A DNA stretch of 64,000 bases from Anthopleura xanthogrammica (taxonomy: Eukaryota; Cnidaria; Anthozoa; Actiniaria; Actiniidae), in contig OZ025223.1 of assembly GCA_964019055.1 (NCBI GenBank), positions 5,508,625 through 5,572,624 on the forward strand. Reading direction: 5' to 3'. Both the position numbers and the translations under genes were made by a program. This document shows, one piece after another, positions 11,320 to 24,279 of the stretch. Position 1 is the first letter of the stretch. The number at the start of each line of letters is the position of its first letter. The notes under the pieces were generated by a model that was given only the letters and a program-made list of their open reading frames with translations, did not search any database and was not told the DNA's origin.

Positions 11320-13420
11320 GCAAAATTCAAATTTTCTCCGCAAAAAACACCTTTTTTGACCAAAAAGCACTTTTTCTCAGCCGAAACCCATTTTTTTTTC
11401 GCCAAAAAGTCGTGTTTTTATCTCATGAGGTATTTTCATGACCAAAAAGTGGTGGTTTCAGCAAACAGGTCATGCCGTCAGCGAAAAACGTCGTTTTGAG
11501 AGCCAAAATGGCCATTTTTTAGTTTTTGGGGCCAAAAAGCTTCTTTTTTTTAACAAAAAAGTGTTTTGGTCACCCAAAATGTGCTTTTCTCGCCCAAAAT
11601 GTGCGTTTACCAGTGAAAAAGTGGTGTTTTGAGCAAAAGAAAATTCTCAGCAAAATTCAAATTTTCAGTTCTCAGCAAAAAACAGCTTTTTTGACCAAAA
11701 AGCACCTTTACTCAGCCAAAACCGAATTTTTTTTCGCCAAAACGTCGTGTTTTTATCTCAAGAGGTATTATCATGAGCAAAAACTGGGGGTTTCAGCAAA
11801 CAGGTCACGCCGTAAGCGAAAAACCTGGTTTTGAGAGCCAAAATGGCCATTTTTCAGTTTTTTGGGCTAAAAAGTTTTTTTTTCCAGCAAAACAGTGTTT
11901 TGGACACCCAAAATGTGCTTTTCTCGTCCAAAACTTGCGTTTAGCAGTGAAAACGTCGTGTTTTGAGCAAAAGAAAATTCTCAGCAAATTTCAAATTTTC
12001 TCAGCAAAAAACAGCTTTTTTGACCAAAAAGCAGCTTTACTCAGCCAAAACCGAATTTTTTTTCGCCAAAACGTCGTGTTTTTATCTCAAGAGGTATTAT
12101 CATGAGCAAAAAGTTGGGGTTTCAGCAAACAGGTCACGCCGTAAGCGAAAAACCTGGTTTTGAGAGCCAAAATGGCCATTTTTCAGTTTTTTGGGCTAAA
12201 AAGTTTTTTTTTCCAGCAAAACAGTGTTTTGGACACCCAAAATGTGCTTTTCTCGTCCAAAACTTGCGTTTAGCAGTGAAAACGTCGTGTTTTGAGCAAA
12301 AGAAAATTCTCAGCAAATTTCAAATTTTCTCAGCAAAAAACAGCTTTTTTGACCAAAAAGCACCTTTACTCAGCCAAAACCGAATTTGTTTTCGCCAAAA
12401 CGTCGTGTTTTTATCTCAAGAGGTATTATCATGAGCAAAAAGTGGGGGTTTCAGCAAACAGGTCACGCCGTAAGCGAAAAACCTGGTTTTGAGAGCCAAA
12501 ATGGCCATTTTTCAGTTTTTTGGGCTAAAAAGTTTTTTTTTTCCAGCAAAACAGTGTTTTGGACACCCAAAATGTGCTTTTCTCGTCCAAAACTTGCGTT
12601 TAGCAGTGAAAACGTCGTGTTTTGAGCAAAAGAAAATTCTCAGCAAATTTCAAATTTTCTCAGCAAAAAACAGCTTTTTCGACCAAAAAGCACCTTTATT
12701 CAGCCAAAACCGAATTTTTTTTCGCCAAAACGTCGTGTTTTTATCTCAAGAGGTATTATCATGAGCAAAAAGTGGGGGTTTCAGCAAACAGGTCACGCCG
12801 TAAGCGAAAAACCTGGTTTTGAGAGCCAAAATGGCCATTTTTCAGTTTTTTGGGCTAAAAAGTTTTTTTTTTCCAGCAAAACAGTGTTTTGGACACCCAA
12901 AATGTGCTTTTCTCGTCCAAAACTTGCGTTTAGCAGTGAAAACGTCGTGTTTTGAGCAAAAGAAAATTCTCAGCAAATTTCAAATTTTCTCAGCAAAAAA
13001 CAGCTTTTTTGACCAAAAAGCACCTTTACTCAGCCAAAACCGAATTTTTTTTCGCCAAAACGTCGTGTTTTTATCTCAAGAGGTATTATCATGAGCAAAA
13101 AGTGGGGGTTTCAGCAAACAGGTCACGCCGTAAGCGAAAAACCTGGTTTTGAGAGCCAAAATGGCCATTTTTCAGTTTTTTGGGCTAAAAAGTTTTTTTT
13201 TTCCAGCAAAACAGTGTTTTGGACACCCAAAATGTGCTTTTCTCGTCCAAAACTTGCGTTTAGCAGTGAAAACGTCGTGTTTTGAGCAAAAGAAAATTCT
13301 CAGCAAATTTCCAATTTTCTCAGCAAAAAACAGCTTTTTTGACCAAAAAGCACCTTTATTCAGCCAAAACCGAATTTTTTTTCGCCAAAACGTCGTGTTT
13401 TTATCTCAAGAGGTATTATC

Positions 13421-16387
13421 ATGAGCAAAAAGTGGGGGTTTCAGCAAACAGGTCACGCCGTAAGCGAAAAACCTGGTTTTGAGAGCCAAAATGGCCATTT
13501 TTCAGTTTTTTGGGCTAAAAAGTTTTTTTTTTCCAGCAAAACAGTGTTTTGGACACCCAAAATGTGCTTTTCTCGTCCAAAACTTGCGTTTAGCAGTGAA
13601 AACGTCGTGTTTTGGGCAAAAGAAGATTCTCAGCAAATTTCAAATTTTCTCAGCAAAAAACAGCTTTTTTGACCAAAAAGCACCTTTATTCAGCCAAAAC
13701 CGAATTTTTTTTCGCCAAAACGTCGTGTTTTTATCTCAAGAGGTATTATCATGAGCAAAAAGTGGGGGTTTCAGCAAACAGGTCACGCCGTAAGCGAAAA
13801 ACCTGGTTTTGAGAGCCAAAATGGCCATTTTTCAGTTTTTTGGGCTAAAAAGTTTTTTTTTTCCAGCAAAACAGTGTTTTGGACACCCAAAATGTGCTTT
13901 TCTCGTCCTAAACTTGCGTTTAGCAGTGAAAACGTCGTGTTTTGAGCAAAAGAAAATTCTCAGCAAATTTCAAATTTTCTCAGCAAAAAACAGCTTTTTT
14001 GACCAAAAAGCACCTTTACTCAGCCAAAACCGATTTTTTTTCCGCCAAAACGTCGTGTTTTTATCTCAAGAGGTATTATCATGAGCAAAAAGTGGGGGTT
14101 TCAGCAAACAGGTCACGCCGTAAGCGAAAAACCTGGTTTTGAGAGCCAAAATGGCCATTTTTCAGTTTTTTGGGCTAAAACGTTTTTTTTTCCAGCAAAA
14201 CAGTGTTTTGGACACCCAAAATGTGCTTTTCTCGTCCAAAACTTGCGTTTAGCAGTGAAAACGTCGTGTTTTGAGCAAAAGAAAATTCTCAGCAAATTTC
14301 AAAGTTTCTCAGCAAAAAACAGCTTTTTTGACCAAAAAGCACCTTTACTCAGCCAAAAGCGAATTTTTTTTCGCCAAAACGTCGTGTTTTTATCTCAAGA
14401 GGTATTATCATGAGCAAAAAGTGGGGGTTTCAGCAAACAGGTCACGCCGTAAGCGAAAAACCTGGTTTTGAGAGCCAAAATGGCCATTTTTCAGTTTTTT
14501 GGGCTAAAAAGTTTTTTTTTTCCAGCAAAACAGTGTTTTGGACACCCAAAATGTGCTTTTCTCGTCCAAAACTTGCGTTTAGCAGTGAAAACGTCGTGTT
14601 TTGGGCAAAAGAAAATTCTCAGCAAATTTCAAATTTTCTCAGCAAAAAACAGCTTTTTTGACCAAAAAGCACCTTTATTCAGCCAAAACCGAATTTTTTT
14701 TCGCCAAAACGTCGTGTTTTTATCTCAAGAGGTATTATCATGAGCAAAAAGTGGGGGTTTCAGCAAACAGGTCACGCCGTAAGCGAAAAACCTGGTTTTG
14801 AGAGCCAAAATGGCCATTTTTCAGTTTTTTGGGCTAAAAAGTTTTTTTTTTCCAGCAAAACAGTGTTTTGGACACCCAAAATGTGCTTTTCTCGTCCTAA
14901 ACTTGCGTTTAGCAGTGAAAACGTCGTGTTTTGAGCAAAAGAAAATTCTCAGCAAATTTCAAATTTTCTCAGCAAAAAACAGCTTTTTTGACCAAAAAGC
15001 ACCTTTACTCAGCCAAAACCGATTTTTTTTCCGCCAAAACGTCGTGTTTTTATCTCAAGAGGTATTATCATGAGCAAAAAGTGGGGGTTTCAGCAAACAG
15101 GTCACGCCGTAAGCGAAAAACCTGGTTTTGAGAGCCAAAATGGCCATTTTTCAGTTTTTTGGGCTAAAACGTTTTTTTTTCCAGCAAAACAGTGTTTTGG
15201 ACACCCAAAATGTGCTTTTCTCGTCCAAAACTTGCGTTTAGCAGTGAAAACGTCGTGTTTTGAGCAAAAGAAAATTCTCAGCAAATTTCAAAGTTTCTCA
15301 GCAAAAAACAGCTTTTTTGACCAAAAAGCACCTTTACTCAGCCAAAAGCGAATTTTTTTTCGCCAAAACGTCGTGTTTTTATCTCAAGAGGTATTATCAT
15401 GAGCAAAAAGTGGGGGTTTCAGCAAACAGGTCACGCCGTAAGCGAAAAACCTGGTTTTGAGAGCCAAAATGGCCATTTTTCAGTTTTTTGGGCTAAAAAG
15501 TTTTTTTTTTCCAGCAAAACAGTGTTTTGGACACCCAAAATGTGCTTTTCTCGTCCAAAACTTGCGTTTAGCAGTGAAAACGTCGTGTTTTGGGCAAAAG
15601 AAAATTCTCAGCAAATTTCAAATTTTCTCAGCAAAAAACAGCTTTTTTGACCAAAAAGCACCTTTATTCAGCCAAAACCGAATTTTTTTTCGCCAAAACG
15701 TCGTGTTTTTATCTCAAGAGGTATTATCATGAGCAAAAAGTGGGGGTTTCAGCAAACAGGTCACGCCGTAAGCGAAAAACCTGGTTTTGAGAGCCAAAAT
15801 GGCCATTTTTCAGTTTTTTGGGCTAAAAAGTTTTTTTTTTCCAGCAAAACAGTGTTTTGGACACCCAAAATGTGCTTTTCTCGTCCTAAACTTGCGTTTA
15901 GCAGTGAAAACGTCGTGTTTTGAGCAAAAGAAAATTCTCAGCAAATTTCCAATTTTCTCAGCAAAAAACAGCTTTTTTGACCAAAAAGCACCTTTACTCA
16001 GCCAAAACCGATTTTTTTTCCGCCAAAACGTCGTGTTTTTATCTCAAGAGGTATTATCATGAGCAAAAAGTGGGGGTTTCAGCAAACAGGTCACGCCGTA
16101 AGCGAAAAACCTGGTTTTGAGAGCCAAAATGGCCATTTTTCAGTTTTTTGGGCTAAAACGTTTTTTTCTCCAGCAAAACAGTGTTTTGGACACCCAAAAT
16201 GTGCTTTTCTCGTCCAAAACTTGCGTTTAGCAGTGAAAACGTCGTGTTTTGAGCAAAAGAAAATTCTCAGCAAATTTCAAAGTTTCTCAGCAAAAAACAG
16301 CTTTTTTGACCAAAAAGCACCTTTACTCAGCCAAAAGCGAATTTTTTTTCGCCAAAACGTCGTGTTTTTATCTCAAGAGGTATTATC
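13421..16387. repeat. Higher-order repeat: three copies of a 989-bp trimer
   Basis: Variant markers repeat at exactly 989 bp. A TTTGGGCAAAAG variant lies near 13,612, 14,601 and 15,590; a TCCTAAACTTG variant near 13,908, 14,897 and 15,886; and a GCTAAAACG variant near 14,176, 15,165 and 16,154. Three satellite monomers (330+330+329) form the higher unit. Confidence 0.9.
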
Positions 16388-19300
16388 ATGAGCAAAAAGT
16401 GGGGGTTTCAGCAAACAGGTCACGCCGTAAGCGAAAAACCTGGTTTTGAGAGCCAAAATGGCCATTTTTCAGTTTTTTGGGCTAAAAAGTTTTTTTTCCA
16501 GCAAAACAGTGTTTTGGACACCCAAAATGTGCTTTTCTCGTCCAAAGCTTGCGTTTAGCAGTGAAAACGTCGTGTTTTGAGCAAAAGAAAATTCTCAGCA
16601 AATTTCAAAGTTTCTCAGCAAAAAACAGCTTTTTTGACCAAAAAGCACCTTTACTCAGCCAAAAGCGAATTTTTTTTCGCCAAAACGTCGTGTTTTTATC
16701 TCAAGAGGTATTATCATGAGCAAAAAGTGGGGGTTTCAGCAAACAGGTCACGCCGTAAGCGAAAAACCTGGTTTTGAGAGCCAAAATGGCCATTTTTCAG
16801 TTTTTTGGGCTAAAAAGTTTTTTTTCCAGCAAAACAGTGTTTTGGACACCCAAAATGTGCTTTTCTCGTCCAAAGCTTGCGTTTAGCAGTGAAAACGTCG
16901 TGTTTTGAGCAAAAGAAAATTCTCAGCAAATTTCCAATTTTCTCAGCAAAAAACAGCTTTTTTGACCAAAAAGCACCTTTACTCAGCCAAAACCGAATTT
17001 TTTTTCGCCAAAACGTCGTGTTTTTATCTCAAGAGGTATTATCATGAGCAAAAAGTGGGGGTTTCAGCAAACAGGTCACGCCGTAAGCGAAAAACCTGGT
17101 TTTGAGAGCCAAAATGGCCATTTTTCAGTTTTTTGGGCTAAAAAGTTTTTTTTCCCAGCAAAACAGTGTTTTGGACACCCAAAATGTGCTTTTCTCGTCC
17201 AAAGCTTGCGTTTAGCAGTGAAAACGTCGTGTTTTGAGCAAAAGAAAATTCTCAGGAAATTTCAAATTTTCTCAGCAAAAAACAACTTTTTTGACCAAAA
17301 AGCACCTTTACTCAGCCAAAACCGAATTTTTTTTCGCCAAAACGTCGTGTTTTTATCTCAAGAGGTATTATCATGAGCAAAAAGTGGGGGTTTCAGCAAA
17401 CAGGTCACGCCGTAAGCGAAAAACCTGGTTTTGAGAGCCAAAATGGCCATTTTTCAGTTTTTTGGGCTAAAAAGTTTTTTTTCCCAGCAAAACAGTGTTT
17501 TGGACACCCAAAATGTGCTTTTCTCGTCCAAAGCTTGCGTTTAGCAGTGAAAACGTCGTGTTTTGAGCAAAAGAAAATTCTCAGGAAATTTCAAATTTTC
17601 TCAGCAAAAAACAACTTTTTTGACCAAAAAGCACCTTTACTCAGCCAAAACCGAATTTTTTTTCGCCAAAACGTCGTGTTTTTATCTCAAGAGGTATTAT
17701 CATGAGCAAAAAGTGGGGGTTTCAGCAAACAGGTCACGCCGTAAGCGAAAAACCTGGTTTTGAGAGCCAAAATGGCCATTTTTCAGTTTTTTGGGCTAAA
17801 AAGTTTTTTTTTTCCAGCAAAACAGTGTTTTGGACACCCAAAATGTGCTTTTCTCGTCCTAAACTTGCGTTTAGCAGTGAAAACGTCGTGTTTTGAGCAA
17901 AAGAAAATTCTCAGCAAATTTCCAATTTTCTCAGCAAAAAACAGCTTTTTTGACCAAAAAGCACCTTTACTCAGCCAAAACCGATTTTTTTTCCGCCAAA
18001 ACGTCGTGTTTTTATCTCAAGAGGTATTATCATGAGCAAAAAGTGGGGGTTTCAGCAAACAGGTCACGCCGTAAGCGAAAAACCTGGTTTTGAGAGCCAA
18101 AATGGCCATTTTTCAGTTTTTTGGGCTAAAACGTTTTTTTTTCCAGCAAAACAGTGTTTTGGACACCCAAAATGTGCTTTTCTCGTCCAAAACTTGCGTT
18201 TAGCAGTGAAAACGTCGTGTTTTGAGCAAAAGAAAATTCTCAGCAAATTTCAAAGTTTCTCAGCAAAAAACAGCTTTTTTGACCAAAAAGCACCTTTACT
18301 CAGCCAAAAGCGAATTTTTTTTCGCCAAAACGTCGTGTTTTTATCTCAAGAGGTATTATCATGAGCAAAAAGTGGGGGTTTCAGCAAACAGGTCACGCCG
18401 TAAGCGAAAAACCTGGTTTTGAGAGCCAAAATGGCCATTTTTCAGTTTTTTGGGCTAAAAAGTTTTTTTTCCAGCAAAACAGTGTTTTGGACACCCAAAA
18501 TGTGCTTTTCTCGTCCAAAGCTTGCGTTTAGCAGTGAAAACGTCGTGTTTTGAGCAAAAGAAAATTCTCAGCAAATTTCAAAGTTTCTCAGCAAAAAACA
18601 GCTTTTTTGACCAAAAAGCACCTTTACTCAGCCAAAACCGAATTTTTTTTCGCCAAAACGTCGTGTTTTTATCTCAAGAGGTATTATCATGAGCAAAAAG
18701 TGGGGGTTTCAGCAAACAGGTCACGCCGTAAGCGAAAAACCTGGTTTTGAGAGCCAAAATGGCCATTTTTCAGTTTTTTGGGCTAAAAAGTTTTTTTTCC
18801 AGCAAAACAGTGTTTTGGACACCCAAAATGTGCTTTTCTCGTCCAAAGCTTGCGTTTAGCAGTGAAAACGTCGTGTTTTGAGCAAAAGAAAATTCTCAGC
18901 AAATTTCCAATTTTCTCAGCAAAAAACAGCTTTTTTGACCAAAAAGCACCTTTACTCAGCCAAAACCGAATTTTTTTTCGCCAAAACGTCGTGTTTTTAT
19001 CTCAAGAGGTATTATCATGAGCAAAAAGTGGGGGTTTCAGCAAACAGGTCACGCCGTAAGCGAAAAACCTGGTTTTGAGAGCCAAAATGGCCATTTTTCA
19101 GTTTTTTCGGCTAAAAAGTTTTTTTTCCCAGCAAAACAGTGTTTTGGACACCCAAAATGTGCTTTTCTCGTCCAAAGCTTGCGTTTAGCAGTGAAAACGT
19201 CGTGTTTTGAGCAAAAGAAAATTCTCAGGAAATTTCAAATTTTCTCAGCAAAAAACAACTTTTTTGACCAAAAAGCACCTTTACTCAGCCAAAACCGAAT

Positions 19301-19675
19301 TTTTTTTCGCCAAAACGTCGTGTTTTTATCTCAAGAGGTATTATCATGAGCAAAAAGTGGGGGTTTCAGCAAACAGGTCACGCCGTAAGCGAAAAACCTG
19401 GTTTTGAGAGCCAAAATGGCCATTTTTCAGTTTTTTGGGCTAAAAAGTTTTTTTTTTCCAGCAAAACAGTGTTTTGGACACCCAAAATGTGCTTTTCTCG
19501 TCCAAAACTTGCGTTTAGCAGTGAAAACGTCGTGTTTTGAGCAAAAGAAAATTCTCAGCAAATTTCCAATTTTCTCAGCAAAAAACAGCTTTTTTGACCA
19601 AAAAGCACCTTTACTCAGCCAAAACCGATTTTTTTTCCGCCAAAACGTCGTGTTTTTATCTCAAGAGGTATTATC
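15729..19675. repeat. Higher-order repeat: 1973-bp hexamer, tandem duplicated
   Basis: The monomer-length series 330, 329, 328, 328, 329, 329 starting at 15,729 reappears from 17,702 with the same variant order (TCCTAAAC, then GCTAAAACG, then two 328-bp units, then units with CTCAGGAAATTTC). The second block diverges in its last units. Confidence 0.8.
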
Positions 19676-21318
19676 ATGAGCAAAAAGTGGGGGTTTCAGC
19701 AAACAGGTCACGCCGTAAGCGAAAAACCTGGTTTTGAGAGCCAAAATGGCCATTTTTCAGTTTTTTGGGCTAAAACGTTTTTTTTTCCAGCAAAACAGTG
19801 TTTTGGACACCCAAAATGTGCTTTTCTCGTCCAAAACTTGCGTTTAGCAGTGAAAACGTCGTGTTTTGAGCAAAAGAAAATTCTCAGCAAATTTCCGATT
19901 TTCTCAGCAAAAAACAGCTTTTTTGACCAAAAAGCACCTTTACTCAGCCAAAACCGATTTTTTTTCCGCCAAAACGTCGTGTTTTTATCTCAAGAGGTAT
20001 TATCATGAGCAAAAAGTGGGGGTTTCAGCAAACAGGTCACGCCGTAAGCGAAAAACCTGGTTTTGAGAGCCAAAATGGCCATTTTTCAGTTTTTTGGGCT
20101 AAAACGTTTTTTTTTCCAGCAAAACAGTGTTTTGGACACCCAAAATGTGCTTTTCTCGTCCAAAACTTGCGTTTAGCAGTGAAAACGTCGTGTTTTGAGC
20201 AAAAGAAAATTCTCAGCAAATTTCAAAGTTTCTCAGCAAAAAACAGCTTTTTTGACCAAAAAGCACCTTTACTCAGCCAAAAGCGAATTTTTTTTCGCCA
20301 AAACGTCGTGTTTTTATCTCAAGAGGTATTATCATGAGCAAAAAGTGGGGGTTTCAGCAAACAGGTCACGCCGTAAGCGAAAAACCTGGTTTTGAGAGCC
20401 AAAATGGCCATTTTTCAGTTTTTTGGGCTAAAAAGTTTTTTTTCCAGCAAAACAGTGTTTTGGACACCCAAAATGTGCTTTTCTCGTCCAAAGCTTGCGT
20501 TTAGCAGTGAAAACGTCGTGTTTTGAGCAAAAGAAAATTCTCAGCAAATTTCAAATTTTCTCAGCAAAAAACAGCTTTTTTGACCAAAAAGCACCTTTAC
20601 CCAGCCAAAACCGAATTTTTTTTCGCCAAAACGTCGTGTTTTTATCTCAAGAGGTATTATCATGAGCAAAAAGTGGGGGTTTCAGCAAACAGGTCACGCC
20701 GTAAGCGAAAAACCTGGTTTTGAGAGCCAAAATGGCCATTTTTCAGTTTTTTGGGCTAAAAAGTTTTTTTTTCCAGCAAAACAGTGTTTTGGACACCCAA
20801 AATGTGCTTTTCTCGTCCAAAGCTTGCGTTTAGCAGTGAAAACGTCGTGTTTTGAGCAAAAGAAAATTCTCAGCAAATTTCAAATTTTCTCAGCAAAAAA
20901 CAGCTTTTTTGACCAAAAAGCACCTTTACTCAGCCAAAACCGAATTTTTTTTCGCCAAAACGTCGTGTTTTTATCTCAAGAGGTATTATCATGAGCAAAA
21001 AGTGGGGGTTTCAGCAAACAGGTCACGCCGTAAGCGAAAAACCTGGTTTTGAGAGCCAAAATGGCCATTTTTCAGTTTTTTGGGCTAAAAAGTTTTTTTT
21101 CCAGCAAAACAGTGTTTTGGACACCCAAAATGTGCTTTTCTCGTCCAAAGCTTGCGTTTAGCAGTGAAAACGTCGTGTTTTGAGCAAAAGAAAATTCTCA
21201 GCAAATTTCAAAGTTTCTCAGCAAAAAACAGCTTTTTTGACCAAAAAGCACCTTTACTCAGCCAAAACCGAATTTTTTTTCGCCAAAACGTCGTGTTTTT
21301 ATCTCAAGAGGTATTATC

Positions 21319-24279
21319 ATGAGCAAAAAGTGGGGGTTTCAGCAAACAGGTCACGCCGTAAGCGAAAAACCTGGTTTTGAGAGCCAAAATGGCCATTTTT
21401 CAGTTTTTTGGGCTAAAAAGTTTTTTTTCCCAGCAAAACAGTGTTTTGGACACCCAAAATGTGCTTTTCTCGTCGAAAGATTGCGTTTAGCAGTGAAAAC
21501 GTCGTGTTTTGAGCAAAAGAAAATTCTCAGCAAATTTCAAAGTTTCTCAGCAAAAAACAGCTTTTTTGACCAAAAAGCACCTTTACTCAGCCAAAACCGA
21601 ATTTTTTTTCGCCAAAACGTCGTGTTTTTATCTCAAGAGGTATTATCATGAGCAAAAAGTGGGGGTTTCAGCAAACAGGTCTCGCCGTAAGCGAAAAACC
21701 TGGTTTTGAGAGCCAAAATGGCCATTTTTCAGTTTTTTGGGCTAAAAAGTTTTTTTTCCCAGCAAAACAGTGTTTTGGACACCCAAAATGTGCTTTTCTC
21801 GTCCAAAGCTTGCGTTTAGCAGTGAAAACGTCGTGTTTTGAGCAAAAGAAAATTCTCAGCAAATTTCAAAGTTTCTCAGCAAAAAACAGCTTTTTTGACC
21901 AAAAAGCACCTTTACTCAGCCAAAAGCGAATTTTTTTTCGCCAAAACGTCGTGTTTTTATCTCAAGAGGTATTATCATGAGCAAAAAGTGGGGGTTTCAG
22001 CAAACAGGTCACGCCGTAAGCGAAAAACCTGGTTTTGAGAGCCAAAATGGCCATTTTTCAGTTTTTTGGGCTAAAAAGTTTTTTTTTCCAGCAAAACAGT
22101 GTTTTGGACACCCAAAATGTGCTTTTCTCGTCCAAAGCTTGCGTTTAGCAGTGAAAACGTCGTGTTTTGAGCAAAAGAAAATTCTCAGCAAATTTCAAAG
22201 TTTCTCAGCAAAAAACAGCTTTTTTGACCAAAAAGCACCTTTACTCAGCCAAAACCGAATTTTTTTTCGCCAAAACGTCGTGTTTTTATCTCAAGAGGTA
22301 TTATCATGAGCAAAAAGTGGGGGTTTCAGCAAACAGGTCACGCCGTAAGCGAAAAACCTGGTTTTGAGAGCCAAAATGGCCATTTTTCAGTTTTTTGGGC
22401 TAAAAAGTTTTTTTTCCCAGCAAAACAGTGTTTTGGACACCCAAAATGTGCTTTTCTCGTCGAAAGATTGCGTTTAGCAGTGAAAACGTCGTGTTTTGAG
22501 CAAAAGAAAATTCTCAGCAAATTTCAAAGTTTCTCAGCAAAAAACAGCTTTTTTGACCAAAAAGCACCTTTACTCAGCCAAAACCGAATTTTTTTTCGCC
22601 AAAACGTCGTGTTTTTATCTCAAGAGGTATTATCATGAGCAAAAAGTGGGGGTTTCAGCAAACAGGTCACGCCGTAAGCGAAAAACCTGGTTTTGAGAGC
22701 CAAAATGGCCATTTTTCAGTTTTTTGGGCTAAAAAGTTTTTTTTCCCAGCAAAACAGTGTTTTGGACACCCAAAATGTGCTTTTCTCGTCCAAAGCTTGC
22801 GTTTAGCAGTGAAAACGTCGTGTTTTGAGCAAAAGAAAATTCTCAGCAAATTTCAAAGTTTCTCAGCAAAAAACAGCTTTTTTGACCAAAAAGCACCTTT
22901 ACTCAGCCAAAACCGAATTTTTTTTCGCCAAAACGTCGTGTTTTTATCTCAAGAGGTATTATCATGAGCAAAAAGTGGGGGTTTCAGCAAACAGGTCACG
23001 CCGTAAGCGAAAAACCTGGTTTTGAGAGCCAAAATGGCCATTTTTCAGTTTTTTGGGCTAAAAAGTTTTTTTTTCCAGCAAAACAGTGTTTTGGACACCC
23101 AAAATGTGCTTTTCTCGTCCAAAGCTTGCGTTTAGCAGTGAAAACGTCGTGTTTTGAGCAAAAGAAAATTCTCAGCAAATTTCAAAGTTTCTCAGCAAAA
23201 AACAGCTTTTTTGACCAAAAAGCACCTTTACTCAGCCAAAACCGAATTTTTTTTCGCCAAAACGTCGTGTTTTTATCTCAAGAGGTATTATCATGAGCAA
23301 AAAGTGGGGGTTTCAGCAAACAGGTCACGCCGTAAGCGAAAAACCTGGTTTTGAGAGCCAAAATGGCCATTTTTCAGTTTTTTGGGCTAAAAAGTTTTTT
23401 TTCCCAGCAAAACAGTGTTTTGGACACCCAAAATGTGCTTTTCTCGTCGAAAGATTGCGTTTAGCAGTGAAAACGTCGTGTTTTGAGCAAAAGAAAATTC
23501 TCAGCAAATTTCAAAGTTTCTCAGCAAAAAACAGCTTTTTTGACCAAAAAGCACCTTTACTCAGCCAAAACCGAATTTTTTTTCGCCAAAACGTCGTGTT
23601 TTTATCTCAAGAGGTATTATCATGAGCAAAAAGTGGGGGTTTCAGCAAACAGGTCACGCCGTAAGCGAAAAACCTGGTTTTGAGAGCCAAAATGGCCATT
23701 TTTCAGTTTTTTGGGCTAAAAAGTTTTTTTTCCAGCAAAACAGTGTTTTGGACACCCAAAATGTGCTTTTCTCGTCCAAAGCTTGCGTTTAGCAGTGAAA
23801 ACGTCGTGTTTTGAGCAAAAGAAAATTCTCAGCAAATTTCAAAGTTTCTCAGCAAAAAACAGCTTTTTTGACCAAAAAGCACCTTTACTCAGCCAAAACC
23901 GAATTTTTTTTCGCCAAAACGTCGTGTTTTTATCTCAAGAGGTATTATCATGAGCAAAAAGTGGGGGTTTCAGCAAACAGGTCACGCCGTAAGCGAAAAA
24001 CCTGGTTTTGAGAGCCAAAATGGCCATTTTTCAGTTTTTTGGGCTAAAAAGTTTTTTTTTCCAGCAAAACAGTGTTTTGGACACCCAAAATGTGCTTTTC
24101 TCGTCCAAAGCTTGCGTTTAGCAGTGAAAACGTCGTGTTTTGAGCAAAAGAAAATTCTCAGCAAATTTCAAAGTTTCTCAGCAAAAAACAGCTTTTTTGA
24201 CCAAAAAGCACCTTTACTCAGCCAAAACCGAATTTTTTTTCGCCAAAACGTCGTGTTTTTATCTCAAGAGGTGTTATCA
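21319..24279. repeat. Higher-order repeat: 987-bp trimer, three copies
   Basis: A GTCGAAAGATTGCG variant occurs at about 21,472, 22,459 and 23,446, spaced 987 bp (3 x 329). It is independent of the 989-bp trimer upstream because the diagnostic variants differ. Confidence 0.85.

Noticed and set aside
9912..11405. Repeated minus-strand frames rich in Cys and Trp
   Set aside because: Generated by the 149-bp tandem repeat; overlapping frames encode the same repeat in shifted phase.
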